A DNA stretch of 64,000 bases from Piromyces finnis (lineage: Eukaryota; Neocallimastigomycota; Neocallimastigomycetes; Neocallimastigales; Neocallimastigaceae). Below the pieces are notes generated by a model. It was not told the DNA's origin. It did not search any database and worked only from the letters and a program-made list of their open reading frames with translations. Of this stretch, positions 25,817 to 38,786 are shown one piece after another. Positions within the stretch are counted from its first letter, which is position 1; every line of letters starts with the position of its first letter. Location: contig MCFH01000001.1 of the NCBI GenBank assembly GCA_002104945.1, positions 1,205,001 to 1,269,000 of the forward strand, read 5' to 3'. The translations under genes and the position numbers were made by a program.

Positions 25817-28075
25817 ATGATTTTAAAGTCATAAGATATATATAAAATAAAAGTGAAATCCTTTACCATTATTTATACTGCATATCTCCTTTCTTTCTGG
25901 TATACATTTTTTAATTGTATCCTTTTATAAAAATGAAATCACCATTCCTTTATTAATGAAATGAAACATTCATGTGTTAATAATACCATTTACTGACTAT
26001 TGAATATATACTCAAAAAAAAAAAGGGTTTTAACAATGTATTTTTAAATTTTCTTTTTTTTATATTTATTTATTATTCAAATTGTATTCAGTAATAAATT
26101 TAAATTAATCCTCATTAAAATTATTGAATTACAATTAATGAAAAAAAAAAAAAAAAAAAAAAAAACAAAAAAAAAGAAGGATCAGTAAGAAGTAAGAATG
26201 AAATTAATATAGAAAGAATTGCCATATTTATTTTATACATCCTTTAATAATTTAATTTAATACTAAATAATATAAAAGTCAATATATTATGCTTATTTAT
26301 TAATGTATTGAATCTTTCATTCAGCATTCATTTTTTATTTCTTTCCTTCAAAAATTTATATAAAACTAACATACCCAATTTAATTCCACCAACATATTAT
26401 TATAAGAATTCAACAACAGCACATAAATATTTATTTTTCTAATTTTCAAATTATTTCAAATTAATGATTTTTTTTTTTAAAAAACCATAATATTTTCCCT
26501 TTTTTTTTTTTTTTTTTATTTTAATTAAACAACTAATTTAAAATAATAATAAAAAAAAATATTTATTTTGTTATATAGTATTTATATTTATTATTATTTT
26601 TTTTTTAATTAATAAAATTTTGAAAAATTAAACCCCTAAACCTTAGTTGTATATTTTTTTTAATAGTCAGGAAATCAGAATGATAATAATAAAATTGTTA
26701 TTACACAATTAAAATAAATTATACAAAGAAAAAAAAATAACAAAAAACAAAAAAACAAAACAAGTCATTCAAAAAATTTTATAAAATTAAAAATTAACAA
26801 ATTCAAATCCAAAATTTAAATCATTCACAGAATCTAAATAAGTACACTCAAAAAACTATAAAAACAAAAACAAAAGAGTACAACACAAACACAAACAAAC
26901 AACAATAATAACAATGTATATTTTTGTAAAAAAAAAAAAAAAGGTTTAGCCTTTTTATTTATTATTAAAATCACATAGATAGCAAAAGAAAGGGTATTAA
27001 AAGGAATTGTAAACCTTTTTTTTTTTATTAGATTTTTTAATGCTCAATAAACTTTATTTATTTCTAAAACTTTTTTTTACAATAATTTTTAAAAGCCTAT
27101 TATTTTTATTTTATTTTTTTTTTTTATATTTGAAAAAAAAAAAAAATTATCTATAAAAGAAAAGTTATTAATAAATAAATAAACATTAAAAGTAAGATTT
27201 TTTAAGAAAATAATAATGGAATCTTTAATAATATATACATATTTTGTTTTAAATATTATTTGAATAGTTTTTATTTTTATTAATGTTTAAATATTTTCAT
27301 CCTAAAAATATTTATTGAGTAAATGAACAACTGGTTGGTGGTAATAACATTTTTATTATATTTTAAAGTAATATGGTGTAAAATTTTTAATGGTTTATAT
27401 TTATTTTTTAAATAAAAAAACAACACACAAATATAGTACAAATAGTACAAATATTTATAATTATTGTAAAATAGGGTAGGATAATATCCTTAATTTTACA
27501 TGAATTCCCGAAGCTAATATAGTTTGTAAAAACTTTTTAAATTTCAATGAAATTTTATATTATTTTTATTTAAATTAAAAGTATAGATAATATATTTTAG
27601 ATATTAGCTTATAATGTACATCACTACCTTTATATAATTTAAGGTTAATTCTTTTTTTATTATTAATAAATAACTTTATTTTATGATTTGGTTTCATACT
27701 AAATATGTCTTTTTTTTTTTTAATTTAATTTTACCTAAATTTAAATTTAAAATTTTTAATAGTATGGTGATTGGTTTAAAGGCTAATAGCGAAACCAATT
27801 TATAAGTAAAAAAGTAAAGATTATAAAAAAAAAGGAAAGAAAATAAAAAGTAATGACTCCAGTATTGTTAAAGTAAAAAAAGTTTAAATGAAATAATAAT
27901 AAAAATAAGCAAATGCATTTTCCATTTTCCATTTCTCTTTTTTATAAATTAAATTAGTTTAAACCATTTTTCTTTTCTTTTTTTTTTTTTTTTTATTTAA
28001 AAGTGTAATTCTCTTTTTTATTTTCCTAGTAAAAAAATTGTATACAATTAATTAAAAAAAAGAATATAAAATACT

Positions 28076-28106
<31 letters not shown>

Positions 28107-28436
28107 TATAAAAGAATATCATTAATATATGTATTATAAACCTTTATCAGTCTAGTTTTTCTTCTTATTTCACTATATTTAGAACTTAATTTTATTATTA
28201 ATATTTATATATATAATATACATTTTTTTGATATAAAAAATAATTTTAATATATAATAGAAAGTAAATTGTCAACTTTATACTTTTATTAAAAATTTTTT
28301 ATATATGAATATTTTGTTTTTAATATTTTTTTTATAAATATATAAAGTATTTACCACATTAATATCAAAAAAAAAAAAAAAAAAAAAAGTAATGAAATAT
28401 TATTCTTTTTATTAATAGCTTAATATATAGTTGAAA
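25817..28436. other. Intergenic region
   Basis: AT-rich spacer between the bestrophin-like gene and tRNase Z, both on the plus strand. It contains a long A run near 26141-26180 and an AT dinucleotide run near 28091-28110. I see no gene, tRNA or other feature. Confidence 0.6.
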
Positions 28437-29000
28437 ATGAAATATTATATACAAATTTTAAGTACGAAATCACCAGATTCTTCTCCAGCATTTATTATCC
28501 ATTTTGATTCCCAAAGATATTTATTTAATTGCAGTGAAGGTACTCAACGTTTAATAAACGAGAATAAGATTCATTTAGGAAAAATAAAAAATCTTTTTTT
28601 TACTAGAAGTATATGGGAAAATATAGGAGGTTTACCAGGTATATATATGAAAAAAGTTATTTAAATTATGCCTTTTTGTTTATATATAAAAAAATACAGA
28701 ATATTATGAATTCGAAATGTGAAATTTAGAAATTTCATTTTTTTTAAGAAAATTAAGTTTTATTATAATATAGCATTTAAAATTGTATTTCATTTTTCTT
28801 CTTCTTCTTCTTCTTCTTATTTAATTATAATTATATAAATATATATATTTATTTATTATCTTTATGTTAAATATTAATAAAGGAATGGTATTAACTTTAG
28901 CTGATTCTGGTACTAAAGAATTTGGTGTTCATGGTCCTCGAAATTTATTGAAATGTTTTGTTGGATCAAGAAATTTCTTACAAAGGTAACATTAAACATA

Positions 29001-29033
<33 letters not shown>

Positions 29034-30138
29034 TTATACTTTTTATTTTTTATATAGTAAATTGGATTATAATAAATTAATTCTTTTATATGTATTTTTT
29101 TTAATTTTATTTAATTTTATTTATTAATATATAATCATCAATTATTTATTATTATATATTTCATATTTCATATTTTATTTTAAAATATTCATTTTATTTT
29201 TTTTTTCTGTTATATGAAATAAAATAAAAAAAAAAGATCTCAAGTTAATTTTAAAGTACATGAATTTTTAAGTTCAGACGAAAAATATGTAGATGAAAAT
29301 CTTTCCATTATTCCTGTGCCAATTTATCCTACAAAAGTTTCGAATGATGCAAATATATCGTCTCCAACCATTGAATCCCCTCTTGATACAGATAACATTG
29401 TTGATAGTATCAGTAGTTTTAAAAGAAAAATTAGTGTCATTGATAATCAATATAATTCTTATCATTTGAACAGAAAAATTTTAAAGTCTATGTTTTCTGG
29501 TAAAGAAGTGGGTACTCTTAAAACGTCTAAAATATATAAAAATGATAAGATTATTCCTTATACCTCGCTCACCGAAATTCAAAATGATGAAAATTGTGAT
29601 GGTGATAATGATGATGATGATTTTAATTTAGATGATTATCGTGATGTTCGTATAAAACAACCTCGTACTCCAGATTACTCTTTATGCTATATTTGTCAAA
29701 GTCATAAAGTCCCAGGAAAATTTAATCCAAAAAAAGCAAAAGAATTAGGTGTACCACCCGGAAAACAATTTGGTAAGTATTAAAATATATATATATATAT
29801 ATATATATATTTGCATGAAAATTAATACATATATATATTTATAAAAATTATATTTTAGGTTTACTAGCAAAAGGCGAATGTGTCACTACACCAGATGGTA
29901 ATATAGTAAGACCAGAACAAGTAAAAGAACCTGATAAGGTTTCTTCAATATTTATTGTAGTTGATTGCCCTTCTTTAGATCATATCCCTTCTCTTATATC
30001 ACAGAATCGTTTAAAAAATGAATCAGTAAAACAATATACTAAAAATATTATTCATATTTTGGGTGATCCTGAAATTCTTAGAAATGATCAATATAAGGCT
30101 TGGATGAATGAATTTTCGGATAATTGTAATGTAAGTTA

Positions 30139-30178
<40 letters not shown>

Positions 30179-32787
30179 TTAAAAGACAGTGATATTTATT
30201 ATAAATAAGTAAATTATAAAATTAGTATTATTAAAAACTTTTATTTTTAAATATTATCATATAACTTTTAAAAATAATATAAAAATATTTATATTTTCAT
30301 TGTAATAGCATATAATTGCTTGTAGAGATTATTGTTCAAATCATATCAATTTCTTATCCAATTCATATATGCAATATAAATTGAACCAAGTCGATACTGA
30401 ATCCTTCCCATTATTATATTTTAATAATGAAGTTAAAAATACATTTTCGGATGATAATCAACTTCCAAAAAATATTATATCAGCTTGCAATAACCTTCAA
30501 ATTCATATAGAACCAACAGAGCATTTAGATTATTCTAAAGTAAAGGAAAATTTCAACCTCAATAATATTCCAGAAAAAATCTCAGAAAAATTAAAAAATA
30601 ATGCTGATGCTATTCATACCCTTAAAAGTAGTATCAATCAATGGCGCCAAGAACATCCTTTCCTTTCTTACCCTTCTTCTACTGATTTAGAAATTGTTAC
30701 CCTTGGTACTGGTTCTGCCCTTCCATCTAAATATAGAAATGGTAAAGAATAAAATAATAATTATAAAATAATGAATAACCTCAACTTATTGATAATTTAT
30801 ATGCATTTATTTTATTTTTAAATGTATTAGTAAGTTCAACTATTATTTTATCGAAAAGAAATGGTCATATATTATTAGATGCTGGAGAAGGTACACTTGG
30901 TCAAATTTGTCGTCATTTTGGTTTAAATAAAACAATGAAAGAAATTCTTCCTGAAATTCGTATGATTTTTGTTTCTCATATTCATGCTGATCATCATTTG
31001 GGTTTAATGAACATTTTATCAAAAGTATATATATATTTTATTATTACTATTATTATAAGGATTATTAAGAGTTAATACTTTTTATATTTTAAATTAGATG
31101 GCATCTTTGGAAAGAACTATTGATCATCCTCTCTATATTATAGCCCCAGAAAAATTTAATATTTGGTTAGAGGAATATAATAATATTCAGGATATAGGGT
31201 TAAATAGATTCATTAAAGTGGTTCCAAGTTATTTATTATTTAGAAAATATGTAAATGCTTATGCAAAGTAATTATTTTGAATTTATTCTTTTTTTTTTTT
31301 TTTTTTTTTTTTTTTCAATAAAATATAAACATAATAATAATAAACATAATAATAAAAATAATAATAATAAACATAATAATAATAATCATAATAATCATAA
31401 TAATAATCATAATAATATATTTAATTTTTTTTTTTTTTTAACTTTTTCATATTATTATATTTATTAATTAGGTATGATGAAATGCTAGATTATTTAAATA
31501 TGAAAAATATTGAGACAGTACCTGTAATGCATGTCAAAGGAGCTTGTGCTATAGTATTTGATTATAAGGATTGTAGTTTAGAAAATGATACCACTATTAA
31601 ACCTATTCGTCTCGCTTATTCAGGAGATTGTAGACCTAATCGTGAATTTATCCGAGCTGGTATGAATGCTGATGTTTTAATTCATGAATCTACTTTTGAA
31701 AGTGAGTTAGAATATGAAGCTATAAAAAAATTCCATTGTACTATTAATGAAGCTTGTACTGTGGGTCGATGGTAATTTTATCCATTCTAATTAATAACTA
31801 ATTTTTTATAAATTAATATCAATATGAATTAATTATAAACTTTTTTTTTTTTTTTTTTTTATTATTATTATTATTCATATTCATATCATTATTATCCATA
31901 TTATTATTAGTATGAGAGTAAAATTCTTATTATTAACACATTTTTCACAAAGATATCCAAAAGTTCCATTATTCCCTGTATTTAAATCAAGTGATTATAA
32001 TTCAAATCTTCTTTATAGTCATATTTTTGATGCTCTTCCCACTACACCATATGTTCATTATGGTGCTAAAGGAAATTTCAATCATTCCAGTGATAATACA
32101 AAAGTCTCGACTGTTTCTTCTACAACTACTACTGCATCAACTACTCCCTCTCTTTCTCCATCTAATTCTGTTTCAGTACTTACACCAGCTTCAAGTTCAC
32201 AATCCTTGTTCCTTAATGATGAAACTAAAGCAAAATCCTGTTCTTGTTCACCAATCCTTACTTCTCAACCACGACCACTTATGCTTATACCAACTGAAGC
32301 TGGTCTCTCTTCATTTCAACTCATACCTTCAATTAAAGGAACAATTTCAGATATTGAAAAGATGTTAAAAAGTTTACCAGAAGATCCTAATTATAAAATG
32401 AAAATTGGTATGGCAGTTGATCATTTCCATTTAAGAGTAGGATATGATGAAAACTGTATGGAATGGATTACTGAAGCCATGCGTATTCTTATTCCAGATG
32501 ATGAAGAAGATGAAGAAGAAGAAATAAGTAGTAGTAGTAGTGAAAAAAAGAAATTAGAAAAATCAAGCAGGTGTAAAGAGAATTATAATAAAACATGTAA
32601 AGGAAACTCAAAACGAAATGAATCTAAAAAAGGAAAGTATTTATCTGCTAAGAGAAATAGCAATAGTCAATCCGATTCCTTAAAAAGTGTTGATGCTACC
32701 TTGGTCGAAAGTGAATCTGATACCCAAAATCATGAACGTCCAACACCTGCTGATGGTCCAATTCATAATAAAAGAATAAAATTCTAA
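28437..32787 (+). CDS. TRZ1: Long-form tRNase Z (ELAC2/Trz1), 9 exons
   Basis: Exons 28437-28638, 28883-28985, 29237-29772, 29859-30130, 30309-30741, 30831-31024, 31098-31267, 31472-31771 and 31911-32787. All introns are GT...AG and every join is in phase, giving 1028 residues. The enzyme removes the 3' trailer of pre-tRNAs. The N-terminal half keeps the fold without the metal site (SEGTQRLINENKIHLGKIKN, then FTRSIWENIGGLPGMVLTLAD). The catalytic half starts with LGTGSALPSKYRN near 504. It carries the zinc motif HIHADHHLG at 565-573 and the later zinc or catalytic stretches SGDCRPNREF, HESTFE, HCTINEA and THFSQRYPKVP. It is longer than usual because of acidic inserts in the N half, a Ser/Thr-rich insert after the THFSQRY block and a Lys/Ser/Glu-rich tail. 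The Met at 28437 was chosen because it leads straight into the conserved start. Nuclear and mitochondrial forms are known in the family, but no clear presequence is visible. Confidence 0.92.
30133..30178. repeat. TTA microsatellite in a tRNase Z intron
   Basis: A TTA run just after the GTAAGT donor of the intron at 30131-30308. It expands the intron without touching coding sequence. Confidence 0.9.
31330..31420. repeat. AAT/CAT repeat in a tRNase Z intron
   Basis: AAT triplets with interspersed CAT triplets inside the intron at 31268-31471, preceded by a long T run. The Asn/His open frame across it is not coding in the spliced model. Confidence 0.85.
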
Positions 32788-32810
32788 TTTCAATTTCAAC
32801 ACACAAGCAC

Positions 32811-32879
<69 letters not shown>

Positions 32880-34556
32880 CAAAAACAATAATAGTAATAA
32901 TAACAGTAATGATAATAAAAAGAAATTATTTATCCAATATTATATTGATATTACTTTTTTTTATACTCGTTTTTATTACAATTTTTATCAATATTTATAT
33001 TTATATATTATTATTATTATTATGAAAAAATTGTATATATTTATACAAAGGAAAAATTATTTTATTAGCACCATATATTTTGTTAAAAAAATTTAATTCT
33101 TCTTTATTATTATTATTATTATGTAGTTTTTTATTATTCTATCTTTTTTAATTTTTATTTTTTTTTCTTTTCTTTTTATATTCATAATACATTTATAATT
33201 TACACAAAATATAATATATTTATTATATTTATTTTCTTTTAGAATTATATTTCTTTTTATTCAATTTATTAAATGAATGAATTAGAATATTAAATTTTCA
33301 TATTTTCAATATTATATAAATTAAAATTTTTCTTTTAATTAAAAATAAATAAATAAATAAAAAAAATAAATAAATATATAATGTTGAAAGAACTTTTCAA
33401 ATATTATTAATAATAGTAATAATAGTAATAATTATAATAAGTATAATAGAAAAAATTATAAACACTTTTTTGTTATTGTGTCAAACAAACCCTCCCTAAA
33501 TATAATGTTAAACTATTTTTATATATAATCTTATTAAACAAATACATTTCATTTTACAAAAGTTGTGAAACAAAAAGTAAAAGTTTAAATTCATATTAAA
33601 CAGTAGTAACATTTAATAAAGAATATTACAACAATTAATAAAAACAATTTTGCAAGATATAATTAATATCAAATTCGATAAACTAATAATAATAAATAAT
33701 AAAAAGACATTTGCAAGTTTATTGTTTATAATTAATATACCAAAAAAAAAAAAAAAAAAAAAAAAAAAAGCATTACAACTTTTAAATCAAAGTAAGTTAT
33801 TAGCATTAATATATAAATTAATTTGTTATTTTAAGTGGAGAATATAAATGTCACTTTCTTTTTCGATAAATGTAATATGTATATATACGTTTAAATATTC
33901 AGCTTGTAATAAAATAAATTGAAATTACTCTTTTTTTTTTTTTTTTTTTTTGACAGTTATAATAGTGTAACAGCAGTATCAACTTTTTTTTTTTTTTTTT
34001 TTTTTTTGGTATACTAGAAATTCTTAATTGGTTTTAACAACACTTTTATTTTACAATTAAAAGAAAATTACATCTTAAATATTTGCAATTTTGGAATTGT
34101 CATAAAGGCTACTTTTATAGTTGAAAATAATAAATGTTTAATATATAATAGCTACAATCCAGTAAAATATTCATGTTTTAAATAAATTTTGAAAATTTTA
34201 CTTAAATTTAAACTAATAATGATAATGACAACAATAGTAAAAAAGAAGACAATGAATGCATTTTTTTTTTTTTTGTTAAAATTATATAATTTCAAGTTTA
34301 ATGCTTATCCTTTAATAAAACATACTATAATTATAAATACAAGTATGTTATTGTGACTTATATATCTTATATACTTACATATTTTTTTTTTCTTTTTTTT
34401 TTAATTATATAATTATATAAAATATTTATGGATATAAATTTTATTATATGAAAATGAAAAAAACATAAACAAAAAAAAAAAAAAAAAAAAATTATTAATA
34501 AAAAAAGCTTAAAAAAATACACATATAACAACAACAACAATAATAATAATAAAAAA
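32788..34556. other. Intergenic region with AAT microsatellite
   Basis: Spacer between tRNase Z and the DCAF7-like gene. An AAT run of more than 20 units starts about 24 bp after the tRNase Z stop (32812-32877), probably within its 3' untranslated region. Long T runs occur at 33931-33951 and 33985-34006. The frame at 33650-33847 is background. Confidence 0.6.
32812..32877. repeat. AAT microsatellite in probable 3' UTR of tRNase Z
   Basis: About 22 perfect AAT units shortly after the tRNase Z stop codon. Confidence 0.95.
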
Positions 34557-36458
34557 ATGAGTCAAACAGGAAATAAAGAAATATATTCATATGGAGCACC
34601 ATGGCCAGTCTATGGTATGAATTGGAGTTGTAAAAAAGATAAATTACGTCTTGGTTTTGGAAGTTTTCTAGAAAATTATCAAAATAAAGTATAATATCAT
34701 TGAAATATCATTTTACATATATTTTAATAATATATGTATCTATTAATATAAATGTGAAATTATAAAAACTATTAATACAATAATAATATAAAAAAGAAGA
34801 AAATATTTTTTATCAGTACTTTTTTTTTTTATTATTTCTCTATAGAATTATTAACAATATTAATAATATTATTAATAATATTATATATAAGTTACAAATA
34901 ATACAATTAGACGAAAAAACTGATGAATATGTAAAAATAGCTGAAGTAACACATAACTATCCAACAACAAAACTTTTATGGACACCATATAATGTAATTT
35001 AGCTATTTATTGTTCAACAAATATTTATGTTTATACGCATACTTTTTCTTAATAGTAATTATAAATATTTTTGTAATTGATAAAGGGTGGGTTAATGCCA
35101 GATTTATTTGCAACCACCAGTGAATATTTAAGAATATGGGAACTTTCTGATGATGTTAATTCTGAGGAAGCAGAAAATGAAATTTCATTAAAAGCTACTC
35201 TTGCTAATATAAGAAAAATAGGACCAGTATGTATTAAATAAAAATTTATTATTAATTAATATTTAATAAAATACTTCAATTTCCTTTTTTTATTTTCAAT
35301 TTGCTAAATTACCTTGTAATATTACTAATAATATTAATAAAGAATAAAAAGGATTTCTGTGCACCTCTAACATCATTTGATTGGAATGAAGTTGATCCTT
35401 CTATGATTGTCACTAGTAGTATTGATACTACTTGTACAATTTGGGATATAAATGTAAGTACAGTGATAAATATATTGATAATTTTAGATTTGATGCTAGT
35501 ATTTTTTTTTTTTTTTTTTTTTTTTACATTATATTTTAAAAATATAAATTGTGTTTAATAAAATTTTTATATTTTCTTATGTAATATTTTATAAATAATT
35601 CTTAATAGACTCAACAAGCTAAAACTCAATTAATTGCTCATGATAAAGAGGTTTATGATGTTGCTTTTTCAAATGGTGTAGATATATTTGCTAGTGTTGG
35701 AGCTGATGGCTCTGTAAGAATGTTTGATTTAAGGTAGGAAAAAATATATATTCTTTTAAAAATCATTATTATATAATAATATAGAATTATTGTATATTAT
35801 ATTCATTATCAAAACCAAAATGGTAAATCACTCATAATAAATATATATATTTATATTTTTTTTATTCTTTTATTATTTTTTATAAATAAACTCTATAATT
35901 AGAGCATTAGAACATTCAACTATTATTTATGAAACTTCAACTTCAAATGGTGATGAATCTGAAACAAGTAAAAGCCAAGAAAGCAATATGCCATTATTGA
36001 GATTATCATGGAATAAACAAGACCCAAATTATATTGCTACATTCCAAATGAATTCTTCTGATGTCATAATATTAGATATTCGTGTTCCTGCTGTACCCGT
36101 ATCCAAATTACATTGTCACAAAGGTAATATAAACTCAATTACTTGGTCACCTCAATCTCGTAAACATTTATGTTCAGCAGGTAAACATATATATATAAAT
36201 CTCTGAATTATTAATATATATTTTTATATAAAAGTTTTATTAAATATTATTTTTCATAAAAAAAAAAATAATTATAAAGGTGACGATGGTCAAGCTTATA
36301 TATGGGATATATCACAAATAGAAAAAGGTAGAAAAATTGAACAACCTATACTATCATATCAAGCAGGAAGTGCCATTAATCAAGTATGTTGGAATGCTTC
36401 ACATCCTGAATGGATTGGAATTAATTATGATGATCATATACAAGTATTAAAAGTTTAA
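34557..36458 (+). CDS. DCAF7: DCAF7/WDR68/AN11-type WD40 protein, 7 exons
   Basis: Exons 34557-34688, 34892-34993, 35086-35226, 35343-35453, 35609-35733, 35903-36180 and 36280-36458. All are GT...AG and in phase, giving 355 residues against about 340 for the family. The start (Met-Ser-Gln... then [13 protein letters not shown]) and blocks such as [41 protein letters not shown] and [12 protein letters not shown] are typical of the DCAF7 (human WDR68, plant TTG1/AN11) family. That family folds into one WD40 propeller; blades end in FDLR, LDIR, IWDI and similar. DCAF7 proteins bind DYRK/HIPK kinases and act as substrate receptors on CUL4-DDB1 ligases, and their plant relatives nucleate MYB-bHLH complexes. 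The extra residues lie in a Ser/Glu-rich loop after [11 protein letters not shown]. It faces the RING-H2 gene downstream tail to tail with about 500 bp between stops. Confidence 0.9.
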
Positions 36459-36963
36459 TTTATAACAAAGGAAAATATCAATAAATAAAAATTAAATGTA
36501 TAATAAACAATATAAGAAATAAGAATGAAATATCATTCACATATAATTATATAGTTATATAATGTAAAGCATTTTTTTTATATCATGTTTTATATTAATA
36601 TTGTGTAAATGTCATATATGTTATACTAATTATCATAAAAATCAATAACAATTTGTCATTTCATTATTCATTTCAATAAAATAACTGTTTAAATTATCTG
36701 ATTTTAATATTTTTATTTTAATCTATTTAATTTATCAAAAGGGTAAAATAAAAAAAAAAAAAAAAAAAAGGATAAATAAATAAACAAATAACTAAATACT
36801 AAAAATAAATTGTATATATATATGTATATATAATATATATTTCAGAGGCTTAATAATGTGTATTTTGATGTTCGCGATGTTGACGGAATGAATGAAATTT
36901 TATAAATTATTGAAATAAAATATATATCCTTAAAAAATTATGTGATTGATTTTAATTTTATTT
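36459..36963. other. Convergent intergenic spacer
   Basis: About 500 bp between the stops of the DCAF7-like gene (plus) and the RING-H2 gene (minus). It is AT-rich with a long A run and presumably holds both 3' ends. Nothing else was seen. Confidence 0.6.
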
Positions 36964-38428
36964 TTACTTTTTTAATTCTTTTAAATCGGTACGACATCTA
37001 TAATATTATAATTATAAAGAAATATATTAATACTAAATATAATTATTATTAATAATAATATCTAATTAATTTAATTACATTGGGCAGGTTGAGCTAGTTT
37101 TAAACCAATTATCAATACACTATCATGAAATATACAAATAAAATTATAATGAATATTATGTATTAAAAAAAAAAAATTGTAAAATTATATTATTTTTGAT
37201 AACTTATTTACTTCTTTATGAAATGAATGGGTACATAAAAGAATTCTTAATTCATCATTTTTTTCATAATTTAAGAGACAAATTGAACACCTACATATTT
37301 AATTTTTAAAGAAAAATAATAATTATTTTTTTTTAATTAAATATATTTGGTGATTTAAATTCATATATAAAGAGAATAATGTATTAAAAATATACTGAAA
37401 TATTAATTATAAAAAAATTACTTTGTCTCTTGAATCTCTTTATTATCTTTATCATATTTTAATGCTTTATTTTTATTAATTTGGCTTTTGTTTAGATTAT
37501 GTTTAACATTTCCAATCCTTTCTTCTAATCTTAATAGACCTTCGTAACTATCATCTAATTCACCATCATCTACATAATTTCTTAAATCCATAACATATCC
37601 CCTATGGAAATGATTCATTATAAACAATATCATAATTATATATATTAATTTTTAAATTTAAGTTTATTTTACAGAAATAATAATTTATTATTATTATTTA
37701 TATGGATTTGAATATTATTTTTATTACCTTGAGTTCAAAAACATTGGAGATTCAAAGTCATCGTTAATTGAGTTATATAAAGTATTTATATTCTGAGCTC
37801 CGAAATCATCGAAATCAAAAAAGTCTGGTATCCTATTTTCGTTTACTCTTTGAAGCTCAGCCTTATCATTTATGTTATTTTTATATTTATGATTATACAT
37901 TTTAGAAGTTATAAATTTTTATAATAGGATAAATAGATAATTATTTTTTTATATTAATAGATAAAAAAAATATATAAAATATATAATATATATTACCATT
38001 CTATACTGATAGGCTTCTTCTTCTTCTAACTGTAATCTCAAAGCTAATAACTCATCTTCAGATATATTATTGTCATTATTTCTGTCATTATTATTATTAT
38101 TATTATTGCTATTATTGTTATTATCATTACAATCTTGCACTAAAATGACATCACTGGATCTTGATTCATTATCACTAATATATATATATTTGTTATCATC
38201 TACAATGTTATCATCATTATCAAGGTCAATAACTTCTACAGAGGACTCTGAACGAGGTCTACCACTAGTTTCTGTAAAAAATTCTAAAGGTACATTATCA
38301 TCGTCAATTATATTATATAAAATAAATTCTTCATCTATTGAAGATTGTTTCCCCTTTTTTTTTGTATTACTATTGTCATTATTATTACTGTTTGAAGAAG
38401 ATTCTCCAATAAAATCATCCCAAAACAT
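36964..38428 (-). CDS. RING-H2 zinc-finger protein, probable E3 ubiquitin ligase, 6 exons
   Basis: Exons on the minus strand: 38428-37997, 37861-37728, 37601-37422, 37290-37212, 37119-37079 and 36997-36964. All borders are GT...AG and all joins are in phase, giving 299 residues. The C-terminal RING-H2 is assembled from the last four exons: CSIC at 250-253, CTHSFH at 268-273, Cys276, and CPIC at 287-290 (C3H2C3). The loop IDNWF between Cys276 and the last pair is typical of substrate-ubiquitinating RING-H2 proteins. The chain ends shortly after (RTDLKELKK). The N-terminal ~145 residues are acidic and Asn-rich, encoded partly by an AAT/ATT-type repeat, and end in a Glu-rich helix (LALRLQLEEEEAYQYRM). 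A second acidic/aromatic stretch (PDFFDFDDFGAQN) precedes the RING. No membrane segment is seen, so it is likely a soluble cytosolic or nuclear ligase. Two of the last exons are only 41 and 34 nt. The partner E2 and the substrates are unknown. Confidence 0.85.
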
Positions 38429-38578
38429 GTTTTTTTTTTTTATTTAATTATTTTTGTTTAAGTTAATTCTATTATGAATATTATCTTTATTTTATTATTG
38501 TTTGTATTATTATTAGCTTTATCTTTGGTAGTGTTTTTCGTTTATTCTTTACTTTACTAATTATCGAGTAAAAATTTA

Positions 38579-38786
38579 ATGGAAAAATCAGATTTTGCAG
38601 TTGTAGGTGAGGATGAAGCTTTTTTTTTTTACTATTAATACTAATTATATTTTTTTTGTAGTCAATTCTATTCTAATTGGTGATAAACTTATTTCTTTTT
38701 CTTTTATATCAAATTATTTTCTTTTTTGGAAAAGAGAAGATAATGAAGAAGTGTTATTTGATAGTACTAAATTTGAATTTATATAA
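38579..38786 (+). CDS. Possible 50-residue protein, two exons
   Basis: Tentative model: exon 1 at 38579-38606 and exon 2 at 38662-38786, with a 55-bp intron (GTGAGG donor, T-tract and GTAG acceptor) and a phase-1 join that gives Val. The product is 50 residues, starting MEKSDFAVV, with a mid section ISFSFISNYFLFWKREDNEE. It lies only ~150 bp from the divergent start of the RING-H2 gene, so both could share a promoter. I do not recognise the family. The frame is not repeat-derived, but its small size means it could be chance or the remnant of a larger gene. Confidence 0.35.

Noticed and set aside
31991-32368. Alternative frame of 125 codons inside the last tRNase Z exon
   Set aside because: It is a shadow frame. 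The tRNase Z frame holds the conserved THFSQRYPKVP block.
38070-38447. Plus-strand Leu/Ser-rich frame of 125 codons
   Set aside because: It is antisense to the acidic Asn/Asp-rich first exon of the RING-H2 gene.
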